Assembly: GCA_947624095.1 (NCBI GenBank)
Contig: CANQIR010000062.1
Coordinates: 1 to 5,987 of the forward strand
Origin: an uncultured Bacilli bacterium
GTDB taxonomy: Bacteria > Bacillota_I > Bacilli_A > RF39 > UBA660
Length of the DNA stretch: 5,987 nucleotides
Direction of reading: 5' to 3'
Shown: in pieces, positions 1 through 5,987 of the stretch
Layout: the number at the start of each line of letters is the position of its first letter
Position numbering within the stretch: position 1 is the first letter of the stretch
The notes under the pieces: model-generated
What the model was told of the DNA's origin: nothing
The model's input: the letters and a program-made list of their open reading frames with translations, nothing else
The model's database searches: none
Program-made: the position numbers and the translations under genes

Positions 1-84
1 CTGCCGGCTAAAACCGTTATTTAAATTAAGTCAATAAAGGATGGTACCGCATACTTTTGCTCCTTGCAAAGTATGTGGTTTTTT
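1..84 (+). promoter_or_regulatory. T-box riboswitch, 3' part (antiterminator/terminator region) controlling serS
   Basis: This is the distal half of a tRNA-sensing T-box leader. The T-box core at 38-51 reads AGGATGGTACCGCA, close to the consensus AGGGTGGNACCGCG. The antiterminator can be drawn by pairing 14-20 (CCGTTAT) with 34-40 (ATAAAGG), with one mismatch, and CGG at 5-7 with CCG at 47-49. The TGGT at 42-45 lies in the bulge that would hold the uncharged tRNA NCCA end. Its variable base is U, which could wobble-pair with the G73 discriminator usual for tRNA-Ser. The specifier loop that would prove tRNA-Ser recognition lies upstream of the window. The expected logic is that uncharged tRNA-Ser stabilises the antiterminator and lets serS be transcribed. 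Confidence 0.9.
46..84 (+). terminator. T-box regulatory intrinsic terminator
   Basis: The arm at 46-60 (ACCGCATACTTTTGC) pairs with 66-79 (GCAAAGTATGTGGT). There is one bulged U and one G-U pair, a loop of five bases (TCCTT), and a run of T at 79-84. The 5' arm reuses the end of the T-box, so terminator and antiterminator exclude each other, which is the hallmark of T-box attenuation. Confidence 0.88.
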
Positions 85-102
85 AAAGAAAGAAGGATTA
101 AG

Positions 103-1386
103 ATGATTGATATTAAATTAATAAGAGAAAATAAAGACTTAGTAAAAGAAAATATTAAAAAGAAATTCCAAGACGAAAAATTGCCACTTGTCGATGAAAT
201 CTATGCTTTAGATGTAGAATATCGTGATGCCAAAAGAAAAATGGATGAACTTCGGGCTGAAAAAAATCGTTTAAGTGACCAAGTAGGTAATTTAATGCGG
301 GAGAAGAAAGTTGACGAAGCTAACCAAATTAAAGCTAAAGTATCTAAAATGAATGATGAAATCGCCGAGTTGACTACTAAAGAAGATGAATTAAGTAAAA
401 TCATTAAAGACAAAATGATGGTTATTCCTAATATTATTGCCGATGATGTTCCTATTGGTGAAGATGATACCCATAATGTTGAACTTCAAAGATTTGGTGA
501 GCCATTAGTTCCTGATTATGAAATTCCTTATCATGCCGATATCTTAGAAGCATTAGATGGTTTAGATAAAGAAGCAAGTGGTCGAACTAGTGGCAATGGG
601 TTTTACTATTTAATGGGTGATATTGCAAGACTTTCTAGTGCAATGCTTACTTATGCTAGAGACTTTATGATTGATAAAGGCTTTACTTACTGCATTCCAC
701 CATTTATGATTCGTAGTAGTGTAGTTACTGGTGTTATGTCCTTTAAAGAGATGGATGCAATGATGTATAAAATTGAAGGTGAAGATCTCTATCTAATCGG
801 TACTTCTGAACATTCGATGATTGGTAAATTTAAAGATCAAATTATCGATAAAAACAAACTACCTATTACGATGACTTCTTATTCCCCATGTTTCCGTAAA
901 GAAGTAGGTGCTCACGGTATCGAAGAAAGAGGTATCTATCGTGTCCATCAATTTGAAAAACAAGAAATGATTGTTATTTGTGAACCAGAAGAATCAGCTT
1001 CTTGGTATGAAAAAATGTGGCAATATACTGTCGAGCTATTTAGAAGTCTAGACATTCCTGTTCGTCAATTAGAATGTTGTAGTGGTGATTTAGCCGACTT
1101 AAAATATAAATCTTGTGATGTCGAAGCTTGGAGTCCTCGCCAACAAAAATACTTTGAAGTTGGTAGTTGCTCAAATTTAACTGACGCCCAAGCTCGTCGT
1201 TTAGGAATCCGCGCCAAAAGTGAAAAAGGTAATTACTATCTCCACACCCTCAATAATACAGTCCTCGCTAGTACTAGAGCCCTCATCGCTCTAATTGAGA
1301 ACAATTACCAAGCTGATGGTTCCATCAAAATACCTAAAGTTCTTCAACCATATATGGGTGGCAAAGAAAAAATAGTCCGTAAATAA
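103..1386 (+). CDS. serS: Serine--tRNA ligase (SerRS), class II, archaeal-like sequence type
   Basis: This enzyme charges tRNA-Ser with serine in the cytoplasm using ATP. The start chosen is ATG at 103, preceded by AGAAGGA at 91-97. An ATG further up in the same frame (64) lies inside the leader terminator and is rejected. The protein is 427 residues, normal for SerRS. Residues about 30-105 are the charged helical region expected of the tRNA-binding coiled-coil arm. The catalytic core follows, with TSEH at 234-237 (E236 in the serine-binding position), class II motif 2 (CFRKEVGAHG at 263-272, then RVHQFEKQE), NLTDAQARR at 358-366, and motif 3 around 383-403 with R392. The TSEH, FRKE.GAHG and HTLNNT..ASTR variants resemble archaeal and eukaryotic SerRS more than the usual bacterial TAEV, FR.EAGS.G and NGSGLAVGR; this comparison is from memory. 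It is a single-gene unit between the T-box leader and its own terminator. Confidence 0.96.
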   Translation: MIDIKLIRENKDLVKENIKKKFQDEKLPLVDEIYALDVEYRDAKRKMDELRAEKNRLSDQVGNLMREKKVDEANQIKAKVSKMNDEIAELTTKEDELSKIIKDKMMVIPNIIADDVPIGEDDTHNVELQRFGEPLVPDYEIPYHADILEALDGLDKEASGRTSGNGFYYLMGDIARLSSAMLTYARDFMIDKGFTYCIPPFMIRSSVVTGVMSFKEMDAMMYKIEGEDLYLIGTSEHSMIGKFKDQIIDKNKLPITMTSYSPCFRKEVGAHGIEERGIYRVHQFEKQEMIVICEPEESASWYEKMWQYTVELFRSLDIPVRQLECCSGDLADLKYKSCDVEAWSPRQQKYFEVGSCSNLTDAQARRLGIRAKSEKGNYYLHTLNNTVLASTRALIALIENNYQADGSIKIPKVLQPYMGGKEKIVRK

Positions 1387-1396
1387 TTTTTATTCC

Positions 1397-1436
1397 AGAA
1401 ATTATATTTAGCAATTTAAGTATAATTTCTTTTTTT
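1397..1436 (+). terminator. Intrinsic terminator after serS
   Basis: There is a perfect 10-base inverted repeat, AGAAATTATA at 1397-1406 and TATAATTTCT at 1421-1430. It can extend inward through TTTAG/TTAAG (with wobble pairs) to a CAAT tetraloop, and a T run follows to 1436. The stem is AT-rich, as expected in this genome. It lies 11 bases after the serS stop and separates serS from the NHEJ operon. Confidence 0.85.
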
Positions 1437-1443
1437 GTATAAA
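1415..1443 (+). promoter_or_regulatory. Possible weak housekeeping promoter for the ku operon
   Basis: TTTAAG (1415-1420), a 17-base spacer and TATAAA (1438-1443) give a poor -35 and a fair -10, with a start expected near 1450. Because serS ends in a terminator, ku should have its own promoter in this 95-base gap, but AT-rich DNA gives such matches easily. A rival sigma-G-like site (1437-1466) is described in the findings. Confidence 0.25.
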
Positions 1444-1481
1444 ATTATCCTCTTCTTCTCATAATGATATCAGGTGATCAT

Positions 1482-2231
1482 ATGGCAAATATTAGTACAA
1501 CTATATCTTTTGGTTTAGTAAATATTCCTGTAGTTTATAACCCAGTCATTAAAAATAATGACACATCATTTAATCAATTACACAAAAAATGTCTCCATCG
1601 CATTCGCTATCAAAAATACTGTGAACATTGTAAGAAAATCGTGAAAGAAGCTGATTTAATTAAAGGATACGAATACGAAAAAGGGGAGTATGTAACCTTT
1701 ACTAAAGAAGAATTAAATAATCTTCAGATCGATAATAAAGATACTTTAGAAATTATCGCTTTTGTTCCCGAAAATGAAATAGATCCCTTTTACTATGAGA
1801 AAAGCTATGTCCTTACTCCTCCCAAAAAATCCAAAGCTTTTTCTCTATTTTTAGAAGCCTTAAAGAAATCTAAAAAAGTAGCAGTTGCTAAAACTTCAAT
1901 GCATAGTAAATTCTATTACTGTCTACTTGCTTATTACAATGGTAATATTTTGATGTCAACTATTTATTTTGCTGAAGAAATCAATCTCCCAGAAGCTACT
2001 ACTGAATCCAAATTCACTAAACAAGAATTAGATTTAGCAATGAAACTAATTGATCAATTATCTAATCATTTTAAACCCGAAAGTTATCTAGATGATTATC
2101 AAAATCAGATTAAAGATGCTATTCAAGATAAAATCGAAGGTAAACCAATCCCTAAAAAGATAGCTAAGAAAAAAGCTAGTGTTCGAGATTTACTTACTTC
2201 CTTACAAAAAAGTTTGGAACCTGTTAAATGA
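1482..2231 (+). CDS. ku: Bacterial Ku protein (NHEJ DNA-end binding)
   Basis: Ku forms a homodimeric ring that threads onto double-strand break ends and recruits LigD-type enzymes. The start is ATG at 1482, preceded by AGGTGAT at 1472-1478; an in-frame ATG at 1464 lies upstream of this ribosome site and has none of its own. The protein has 249 residues, slightly short for bacterial Ku. It shows the family's opening (MANISTTISFGLVNIPV), the segment HKKCLHRIRYQKYCEHC (residues 34-50) with its three cysteines, GYEYEKGEYVTFTKEEL (62-78), and the helical ELDLAMKLIDQL block (182-193). Only a short C-terminal tail follows, with one lysine-rich patch (KKIAKKK, 225-231); some Ku proteins have much longer basic tails. 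The TGA stop overlaps the ligase start by four bases (ATGA), so the two are translationally coupled. Identification is firm. Confidence 0.95.
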   Translation: MANISTTISFGLVNIPVVYNPVIKNNDTSFNQLHKKCLHRIRYQKYCEHCKKIVKEADLIKGYEYEKGEYVTFTKEELNNLQIDNKDTLEIIAFVPENEIDPFYYEKSYVLTPPKKSKAFSLFLEALKKSKKVAVAKTSMHSKFYYCLLAYYNGNILMSTIYFAEEINLPEATTESKFTKQELDLAMKLIDQLSNHFKPESYLDDYQNQIKDAIQDKIEGKPIPKKIAKKKASVRDLLTSLQKSLEPVK

Positions 2232-3124
2232 TTTTCGGTAAGCCTTTTAAGCCTATGCTTCTCCAAGAAGTAGAGCAACCATTTAATTCTTACGAATATC
2301 TCTATGAGGTAAAATTTGATGGTATTCGAGCTACTATACACGTTGGACCTTCCAAATTTCTTATCTTTAATCGCTATGGTAAAGACATTACTAATTTCTA
2401 TCCCGAATTAAAAAATATTCAAAAAACTATCAACCAAAATACTATTTTTGATGGTGAAATCGTTCTTTTTAATAATGATAAACCTAACTTTTCTAAACTC
2501 TTAGAACGCGCTCACTTAAAAAATCATTCAAAAATTCAATACTTCACTAAGCATTATCCCGTTACCTTTGTCGCTTTTGATTGTCTTTATCAAAATAGAA
2601 GTCTTCTCACTCTCCCGCTCCAAAAGCGTAAAGAAGTTTTATCTCAATACCCAACGAATGATTATTTTATTATAAGTCCCTATATTTTAACTGATGGTCA
2701 AAAATTATTTAAAGAAATTACTAAACTTCATCTAGAAGGTATTGTCGCCAAAAAGCTCGATAGTCCTTATACCATTGCAACTCGTAGCTTTGAGTGGCTT
2801 AAGATTAAAAATTTTCAAAAAAATAACTTCTATGTAGGTGGTATCTTTGAAAAAGAAAATAATGCCGTAGCATCTCTCTATCTAGGCGAATATCAAGCTA
2901 ATGAATTTCACTTTGTCGGTAAAGTATCCATAGGTAAAAAGCAAGCATTCTATCAAAAAGTAAAACAATCTCCCACCAGGAAGACCTCACCATTCCAAGA
3001 TTACCAAAATCCTCAAATCACTTATCTAAAACCCACCTTAACTTGTCAAATCGCTTATCTAGAAAGAACAAAAAACAATCACCTACGGCAACCAATATTT
3101 AAAAAGGAGTCAAAAAATGACTAA
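2228..3124 (+). CDS. ATP-dependent DNA ligase, stand-alone LigD-type LIG domain
   Basis: This enzyme seals nicks and broken ends with ATP as cofactor, acting after Ku and the polymerase in NHEJ. The 298-residue protein contains only a ligase module. Nucleotidyltransferase motif I is EVKFDGIR at 27-34, with K29 the adenylated lysine. FNRYGKDIT follows at 47-55, FDGEIV (motif III) at 74-79 with E77, FVAFD at 114-118, EGIVAKK (motif IV) at 170-176, and WLKIK (motif V) at 190-194. An OB-fold region follows from about 200 and ends in LRQPIFK (286-292), like the end of LigD ligase domains. No polymerase or phosphoesterase part is present. The start overlaps the ku stop (ATGA) with no strong ribosome site of its own, which suggests translational coupling. 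The stop overlaps the start of the next gene by 8 bases. It could also be called a LigC-type ligase, but its neighbours favour the LigD role. Confidence 0.93.
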   Translation: MIFGKPFKPMLLQEVEQPFNSYEYLYEVKFDGIRATIHVGPSKFLIFNRYGKDITNFYPELKNIQKTINQNTIFDGEIVLFNNDKPNFSKLLERAHLKNHSKIQYFTKHYPVTFVAFDCLYQNRSLLTLPLQKRKEVLSQYPTNDYFIISPYILTDGQKLFKEITKLHLEGIVAKKLDSPYTIATRSFEWLKIKNFQKNNFYVGGIFEKENNAVASLYLGEYQANEFHFVGKVSIGKKQAFYQKVKQSPTRKTSPFQDYQNPQITYLKPTLTCQIAYLERTKNNHLRQPIFKKESKND

Positions 3125-4529
3125 TTTAACTAAATATAATCAAAAAAGAAATTTTAATAAAACGAAAGAACCTAAAGGAATTAAACAAAAATCTAAGCAA
3201 AAACTTCATTTTGTAGTTCAGCATCACTTAGCCAAAAAAGATCATTACGACTTTCGCCTAGAACTTAATGGCACTTTAAAAAGTTGGGCTGTGCCTAAAG
3301 GACCATCCTATAATTCCAAAGATAAAAGACTAGCCGTTCATGTTGAAGACCATCCTCTAGCTTATCGCAATTTTGAAGGCACTATTCCCAAAGGCGAATA
3401 TGGTGGGGGAACCGTTATGTTATGGGATGAAGGTACTTGGGAACCAATTACTAGTCCTAAGCAAGGTTACCAAAAAGGTAGTTTAAAATTCATCTTACAC
3501 GGTCAAAGACTCAAAGGTAAATGGACTTTAGTTCGTTTTAAAGAAGATAATTGGTTATTAATTAAAGAAAAAGATGATTTTTATCTATATCAAGATATTA
3601 ATGAATTTAATACTAGTATTCGTACCCAAAGAACAATGGCTGAAATTGCTACTAATAAACCTCCTCAAGTAAAAAATTCTATTCCTAAAAATCTAGTTGA
3701 AGGTATTACCATTACTAATCCCGAAAAACTTATGTATCCCCAATCGAAAATTACTAAAATGGCTGTTGTTAAGTATTATCAAGCTGTTGCTAAAAGAATG
3801 CTTCCCTATATTGAAGGCCGTATCATTAGTACTATTAGATGTCCAAAAGGTATAGAAGAAGAATCTTTCTTTAAAAAACACTATGAAGAAGAAAGTGAAG
3901 GTTTAGGTAAAATTAATCTTCCTACTACCAAGAATCAAAGATTAGATTATTACTATATTCGGAATACTACTGGTATAATTAATGAAGTCCAAATGAATGG
4001 TCTAGAATTTCATATTTGGGGTAGTTCAATAGCTAATTTAAATCATCCTAATCTTCTTGTTTTTGACCTTGACCCAGATCAAGGAATGCCAATTGCTAAA
4101 ATAAGAGAAGGTGTTAAAGATTTAAAAAGTATCTTAGATGAACTTCATTTAAAATCTTATTTAAAGACGAGTGGGGGAAAAGGCTACCACGTAGTTGTTC
4201 CCGTCCATAATTTAAAAACGTGGAAAAGTTTTCGTACCTTTGCCCAAGATATTGCCCAAGTTATGGAAACTAAATGGCCAGATAAATATACTAGTAATAT
4301 AAGAAAATCTGAAAGAAAAGGCAAAATATTTATCGACTGGCTTCGTAATACCAAATCAGCTTCCAGTGTTGCTCCATATTCCCTAAGAGCTAGATCTAAC
4401 GCTCCCGTATCCTTTCCTCTTAAATGGAGTGAATTAGACAAAGTAAAACCCAATGAAATAACTCTTCCCAAAGCTCTCAAACTTCTTAAAAGAAAAGACC
4501 CGTGGGCAGGCTTCTTCGATATTGAATAG
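3117..4529 (+). CDS. PE-POL fusion: LigD 3'-phosphoesterase plus primase/polymerase domains
   Basis: This 470-residue protein carries the two end-processing modules of LigD without the ligase. The phosphoesterase (PE, about 28-155) trims 3' ends with phosphates or ribonucleotides. It keeps the residues matching the Pseudomonas LigD active site: H37, H43, D45, R47, H79 and Y83 (HYDFRLEL, VEDHPLAY, FEGTIPKGEYGGG). A linker of about 155-195 contains RTMAEIA. The archaeal/eukaryotic-primase-type polymerase (POL, about 196-470) starts at ITNPEKLMYP. It shows FFKKH, LEFHIW (H299), metal-binding DLDP (D317, D319), TSGGKGYH (352-358 region with H358), FIDWLRN (D407) and PYSLRAR (420-426), so it looks catalytically intact and able to fill gaps with NTPs or dNTPs. 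The start at 3117 has a good AAGGAG at 3104-3109 with 7 bases of spacing. It is the last gene of the ku operon, and no clear terminator follows. Confidence 0.93.
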   Translation: MTNLTKYNQKRNFNKTKEPKGIKQKSKQKLHFVVQHHLAKKDHYDFRLELNGTLKSWAVPKGPSYNSKDKRLAVHVEDHPLAYRNFEGTIPKGEYGGGTVMLWDEGTWEPITSPKQGYQKGSLKFILHGQRLKGKWTLVRFKEDNWLLIKEKDDFYLYQDINEFNTSIRTQRTMAEIATNKPPQVKNSIPKNLVEGITITNPEKLMYPQSKITKMAVVKYYQAVAKRMLPYIEGRIISTIRCPKGIEEESFFKKHYEEESEGLGKINLPTTKNQRLDYYYIRNTTGIINEVQMNGLEFHIWGSSIANLNHPNLLVFDLDPDQGMPIAKIREGVKDLKSILDELHLKSYLKTSGGKGYHVVVPVHNLKTWKSFRTFAQDIAQVMETKWPDKYTSNIRKSERKGKIFIDWLRNTKSASSVAPYSLRARSNAPVSFPLKWSELDKVKPNEITLPKALKLLKRKDPWAGFFDIE

Positions 4530-4600
4530 GCAATTTCTTATGTAAAAAATTAATGAAAGGTGTTTATGGAAATTTTATTAACTCTCCCCAAAATAATAAC

Positions 4601-4629
4601 TTTTCAAAATCCTCATTTAATGCTAAGAT
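4601..4629 (+). promoter_or_regulatory. Possible extended -10 promoter for the unknown gene at 4655
   Basis: TTTTCA (4601-4606), a 17-base spacer and TAAGAT (4624-4629), with TGC directly before it, form an extended -10 promoter (TGnTAnnnT). A start near 4636 is expected, just before the G-rich ribosome site AAGGTGGGTGG at 4637-4647. With no terminator after the PE-POL gene, readthrough from the NHEJ operon is equally possible. Confidence 0.4.
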
Positions 4630-4654
4630 AATCTTGAAGGTGGGTGGTTTATAA

Positions 4655-5347
4655 ATGAATAGATTAGTTACCAATAAAATACTTCTTAGTGGTCGTTTTT
4701 TAGTCCGTTTAGTAAATGGCGAATTTAACTCTTTCCATCTCGAAAGGCAACAACCGCACCAAAATGAATTTATTCGTTTATATAATACTCAAGATTTCTA
4801 CGAAGGCATTTCTCTCATTGTCTATGCATCAGGTCGTTGGATTAGTAACGGCTACCGCTGCTATGAATTTGAATATACCTTTAATAACTTCATCAATGAC
4901 TATCTAGCTAAGCTTATTCAAAAAGTCAAAGACCCCGATAAACGTAACCAAATATTAAAACTTTTTACCAACAAGAACTTTTGTGAGTTACCTGTCCTCA
5001 TTCTTGCTATTGAAACCCTTTGCTCCTCTGCTATTAAATATCCCGACCAATTCCCTTATCTATATAAATTATTTACTACGAAACGTCTTCATCGTTATAC
5101 GCAAGAAAACTCTCCCTATATCTTTTTATCCATTCTTTATGGTAATCAAGAATTAGCTAGAGCTGTTAGTAACTCCCTAACAGATACCTATAGTCAATAT
5201 TACTTTAATCGTGGCGATCCTAATTCAACCTTAGAGTTTCTAACTTTCACTTATAACAATAAAGATGTTCAAAAATTAATTCAACAACAAGTTCTTAGTC
5301 TCAAAATTCCTCCATATTCTTCAATAGAGGATACTTTACCTTACTAA
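4655..5347 (+). CDS. Hypothetical protein, 230 residues, unrecognised
   Basis: I do not recognise a family. The start is ATG at 4655, with GGTGG at 4643-4647 and 7 bases of spacing (an overlapping AAGGTGG lies at 4637-4643). The protein has no signal peptide, no convincing membrane span and no coiled coil, so it is probably cytoplasmic. Roughly residues 1-75 look strand-rich with many aromatics (RWISNGYRCYEFEYTF at 61-76). Residues 77-225 look mostly helical, with aromatic and Leu/Ile-rich segments that could form a helical repeat bundle. There are three cysteines (69, 109 and 122), not in a metal-site spacing, and no nuclease, ATPase or helix-turn-helix motif that I can see. It lies 125 bases after the PE-POL gene on the same strand, so a link to NHEJ is possible but unproven. 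Codon use resembles the neighbours, and the long open frame with a good ribosome site supports a real gene. Confidence 0.8.
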   Translation: MNRLVTNKILLSGRFLVRLVNGEFNSFHLERQQPHQNEFIRLYNTQDFYEGISLIVYASGRWISNGYRCYEFEYTFNNFINDYLAKLIQKVKDPDKRNQILKLFTNKNFCELPVLILAIETLCSSAIKYPDQFPYLYKLFTTKRLHRYTQENSPYIFLSILYGNQELARAVSNSLTDTYSQYYFNRGDPNSTLEFLTFTYNNKDVQKLIQQQVLSLKIPPYSSIEDTLPY

Positions 5348-5355
5348 TAAAAAAC

Positions 5356-5384
5356 TTTAAAACTATTACTATATTTGTTATAAT
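5356..5384 (+). promoter_or_regulatory. Strong extended -10 promoter for miaB
   Basis: TTTAAA (5356-5361), a 17-base spacer and a perfect TATAAT (5379-5384) are seen, with TGT directly before the -10 (TGnTATAAT). Transcription should start near 5391, giving a leader of about 14 bases that begins close to the ribosome site GGAAGTGAT (5392-5400). It lies just after the stop of the unknown gene, so miaB begins a new transcription unit. Confidence 0.7.
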
Positions 5385-5404
5385 GTACCTCGGAAGTGAT
5401 TATT

Positions 5405-5987
5405 ATGCAGTTACCAAATTTAAACGAAGCTAGGAAAAGGACTAATGAAGAAGTAGATTATATATATTTAAAGGATAGTTACACTAAACAATTTACTAAT
5501 CAAAAATACTTTCTTAAAACTTATGGTTGTCAGATGAATGTTCACGATTCCGAAGAAATTGCTGCTCGGCTTGAATCTTTGGGTTATACACGTACAGAAA
5601 CTCTCAATGAAGCAGATATTATCATCTTAAATACTTGTGCTATTCGTGAAAATGCCCACGATAAAGTTTTCGGTTTTCTTGGTCGTTGTAAACATTTAAA
5701 AAAAGAGAATCCAGAACTAATTATCGGTTTATGCGGTTGTATGGCTCAAGAAGAGGGTGTAGTAGATGAAATAATGACTCATCATCCCTATGTTGACTTA
5801 GTCTTTGGTACCCATAATATTCATGAATTACCAAAACTAATCCTTGCTAAAAGACAATCTCAAGAAGTAAATGTCTATTCTTATGAAGGTAAAGTCTTTG
5901 AAAATATTCCTTATACCAGAGATTCAAAAATTAAAGCCTGGGTCAATATCCAATATGGTTGTGATAAATTCTGTACCTATTGTATTG
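5405..5987 (+). CDS. miaB: tRNA-2-methylthio-N6-dimethylallyladenosine synthase MiaB (partial, 3' end outside window)
   Basis: MiaB is a radical-SAM enzyme that adds a methylthio group to i6A37 in tRNAs reading UNN codons. It uses two iron-sulfur clusters. The start is ATG at 5405 after GGAAGTGAT at 5392-5400, and 194 codons are visible before the window ends. An N-terminal extension of about 34 residues, as in Bacillota MiaB, precedes the methylthiotransferase domain. The three ligands of the auxiliary cluster are C42 (KTYGCQMN), C78 (NTCAIRENA) and C112 (CGCMAQ). The radical-SAM motif CxxxCxxC is present at C186, C190 and C193 (GCDKFCTYC). NTCAIRENA and the overall sequence favour MiaB over the related MtaB or RimO. 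The catalytic barrel and TRAM domain lie beyond the window. Confidence 0.95.
   Translation, partial: MQLPNLNEARKRTNEEVDYIYLKDSYTKQFTNQKYFLKTYGCQMNVHDSEEIAARLESLGYTRTETLNEADIIILNTCAIRENAHDKVFGFLGRCKHLKKENPELIIGLCGCMAQEEGVVDEIMTHHPYVDLVFGTHNIHELPKLILAKRQSQEVNVYSYEGKVFENIPYTRDSKIKAWVNIQYGCDKFCTYCI

Noticed and set aside
64..102. Upstream in-frame ATG for serS at 64
   Set aside because: It lies inside the T-box terminator hairpin and lacks a ribosome site. The ATG at 103 has AGAAGGA just before it and gives the normal SerRS N-terminus.
201..413. Minus-strand open frame of 70 codons inside serS
   Set aside because: It is antisense to the conserved SerRS coiled-coil region, shows no ribosome site or recognisable protein, and is a shadow of the real gene.
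1464..1481. Upstream in-frame ATG for ku at 1464
   Set aside because: The ribosome site AGGTGAT lies after it, and MANIST at 1482 is the usual Ku start.
2229..2231. TGA read as tryptophan (mycoplasma-type code)
   Set aside because: TGG serves as Trp throughout, and the TGA sits exactly where Ku should end and the ligase begins. Reading through it soon meets another stop.
2123..2341. Minus-strand open frame across the ku/ligase junction
   Set aside because: It is antisense to two well-supported overlapping genes and has no recognisable product.
3693..3881. Minus-strand open frame of 62 codons inside the PE-POL gene
   Set aside because: It is antisense to the start of the conserved POL domain and has no recognisable product.
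4184..4480. Minus-strand open frame of 98 codons inside the POL domain
   Set aside because: It is antisense to conserved polymerase motifs (TSGGKGYH, FIDWLRN, PYSLRAR) and is explained by coding constraint on the other strand.
4716..4907. Plus-strand open frame of 63 codons in another frame of the unknown gene
   Set aside because: It is fully inside the longer 230-residue gene and lacks a ribosome site.
1..5987. CRISPR array, insertion sequence, tRNA or rRNA genes
   Set aside because: I saw no spaced direct repeats, no transposase or terminal inverted repeats, and no cloverleaf-like gene. The intergenic gaps are all under about 130 bases.

Overview
The window is an AT-rich stretch from a bacterium that reads TGG as Trp and TGA as a stop (ku ends in TGA, and TGG is used throughout), so it uses the standard bacterial code. 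A T-box leader ahead of a serine-tRNA ligase gene, strong Shine-Dalgarno sites, low GC and a Bacillota-type MiaB with an N-terminal extension all point to a low-GC Gram-positive (Bacillota or a close relative). I cannot name the genus. All recognised genes lie on the plus strand.

Layout: positions 1-84 hold the 3' part of a T-box riboswitch (antiterminator and terminator). It controls serS (103-1386), which ends at an intrinsic terminator (1397-1436). Next is a tightly packed three-gene non-homologous end-joining (NHEJ) operon: ku (1482-2231), a stand-alone ATP-dependent DNA ligase equal to the LIG module of LigD (2228-3124), and a PE-POL protein fusing the LigD 3'-phosphoesterase and primase/polymerase modules (3117-4529). 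The three genes overlap by 4 and 8 bases. A 125-base gap with a possible promoter precedes an unrecognised 230-residue protein (4655-5347). A strong extended -10 promoter then drives miaB, which begins at 5405 and runs off the window end.

How the genes work together: Ku would hold broken DNA ends and recruit the repair enzymes. POL would fill gaps or add (ribo)nucleotides, PE would trim 3' ends to a ligatable 3'-OH, and the ligase would seal the break. The flanking serS and miaB are housekeeping translation genes, so the NHEJ block and the unknown gene look like an accessory repair cassette between core genes.

The most notable points are the split of LigD into LIG plus PE-POL, with a linker suggesting that LIG was removed from a PE-LIG-POL ancestor; the archaeal-like character of the SerRS; a possible sporulation-type (sigma-G-like) promoter before ku; and the unknown gene next to the NHEJ operon.
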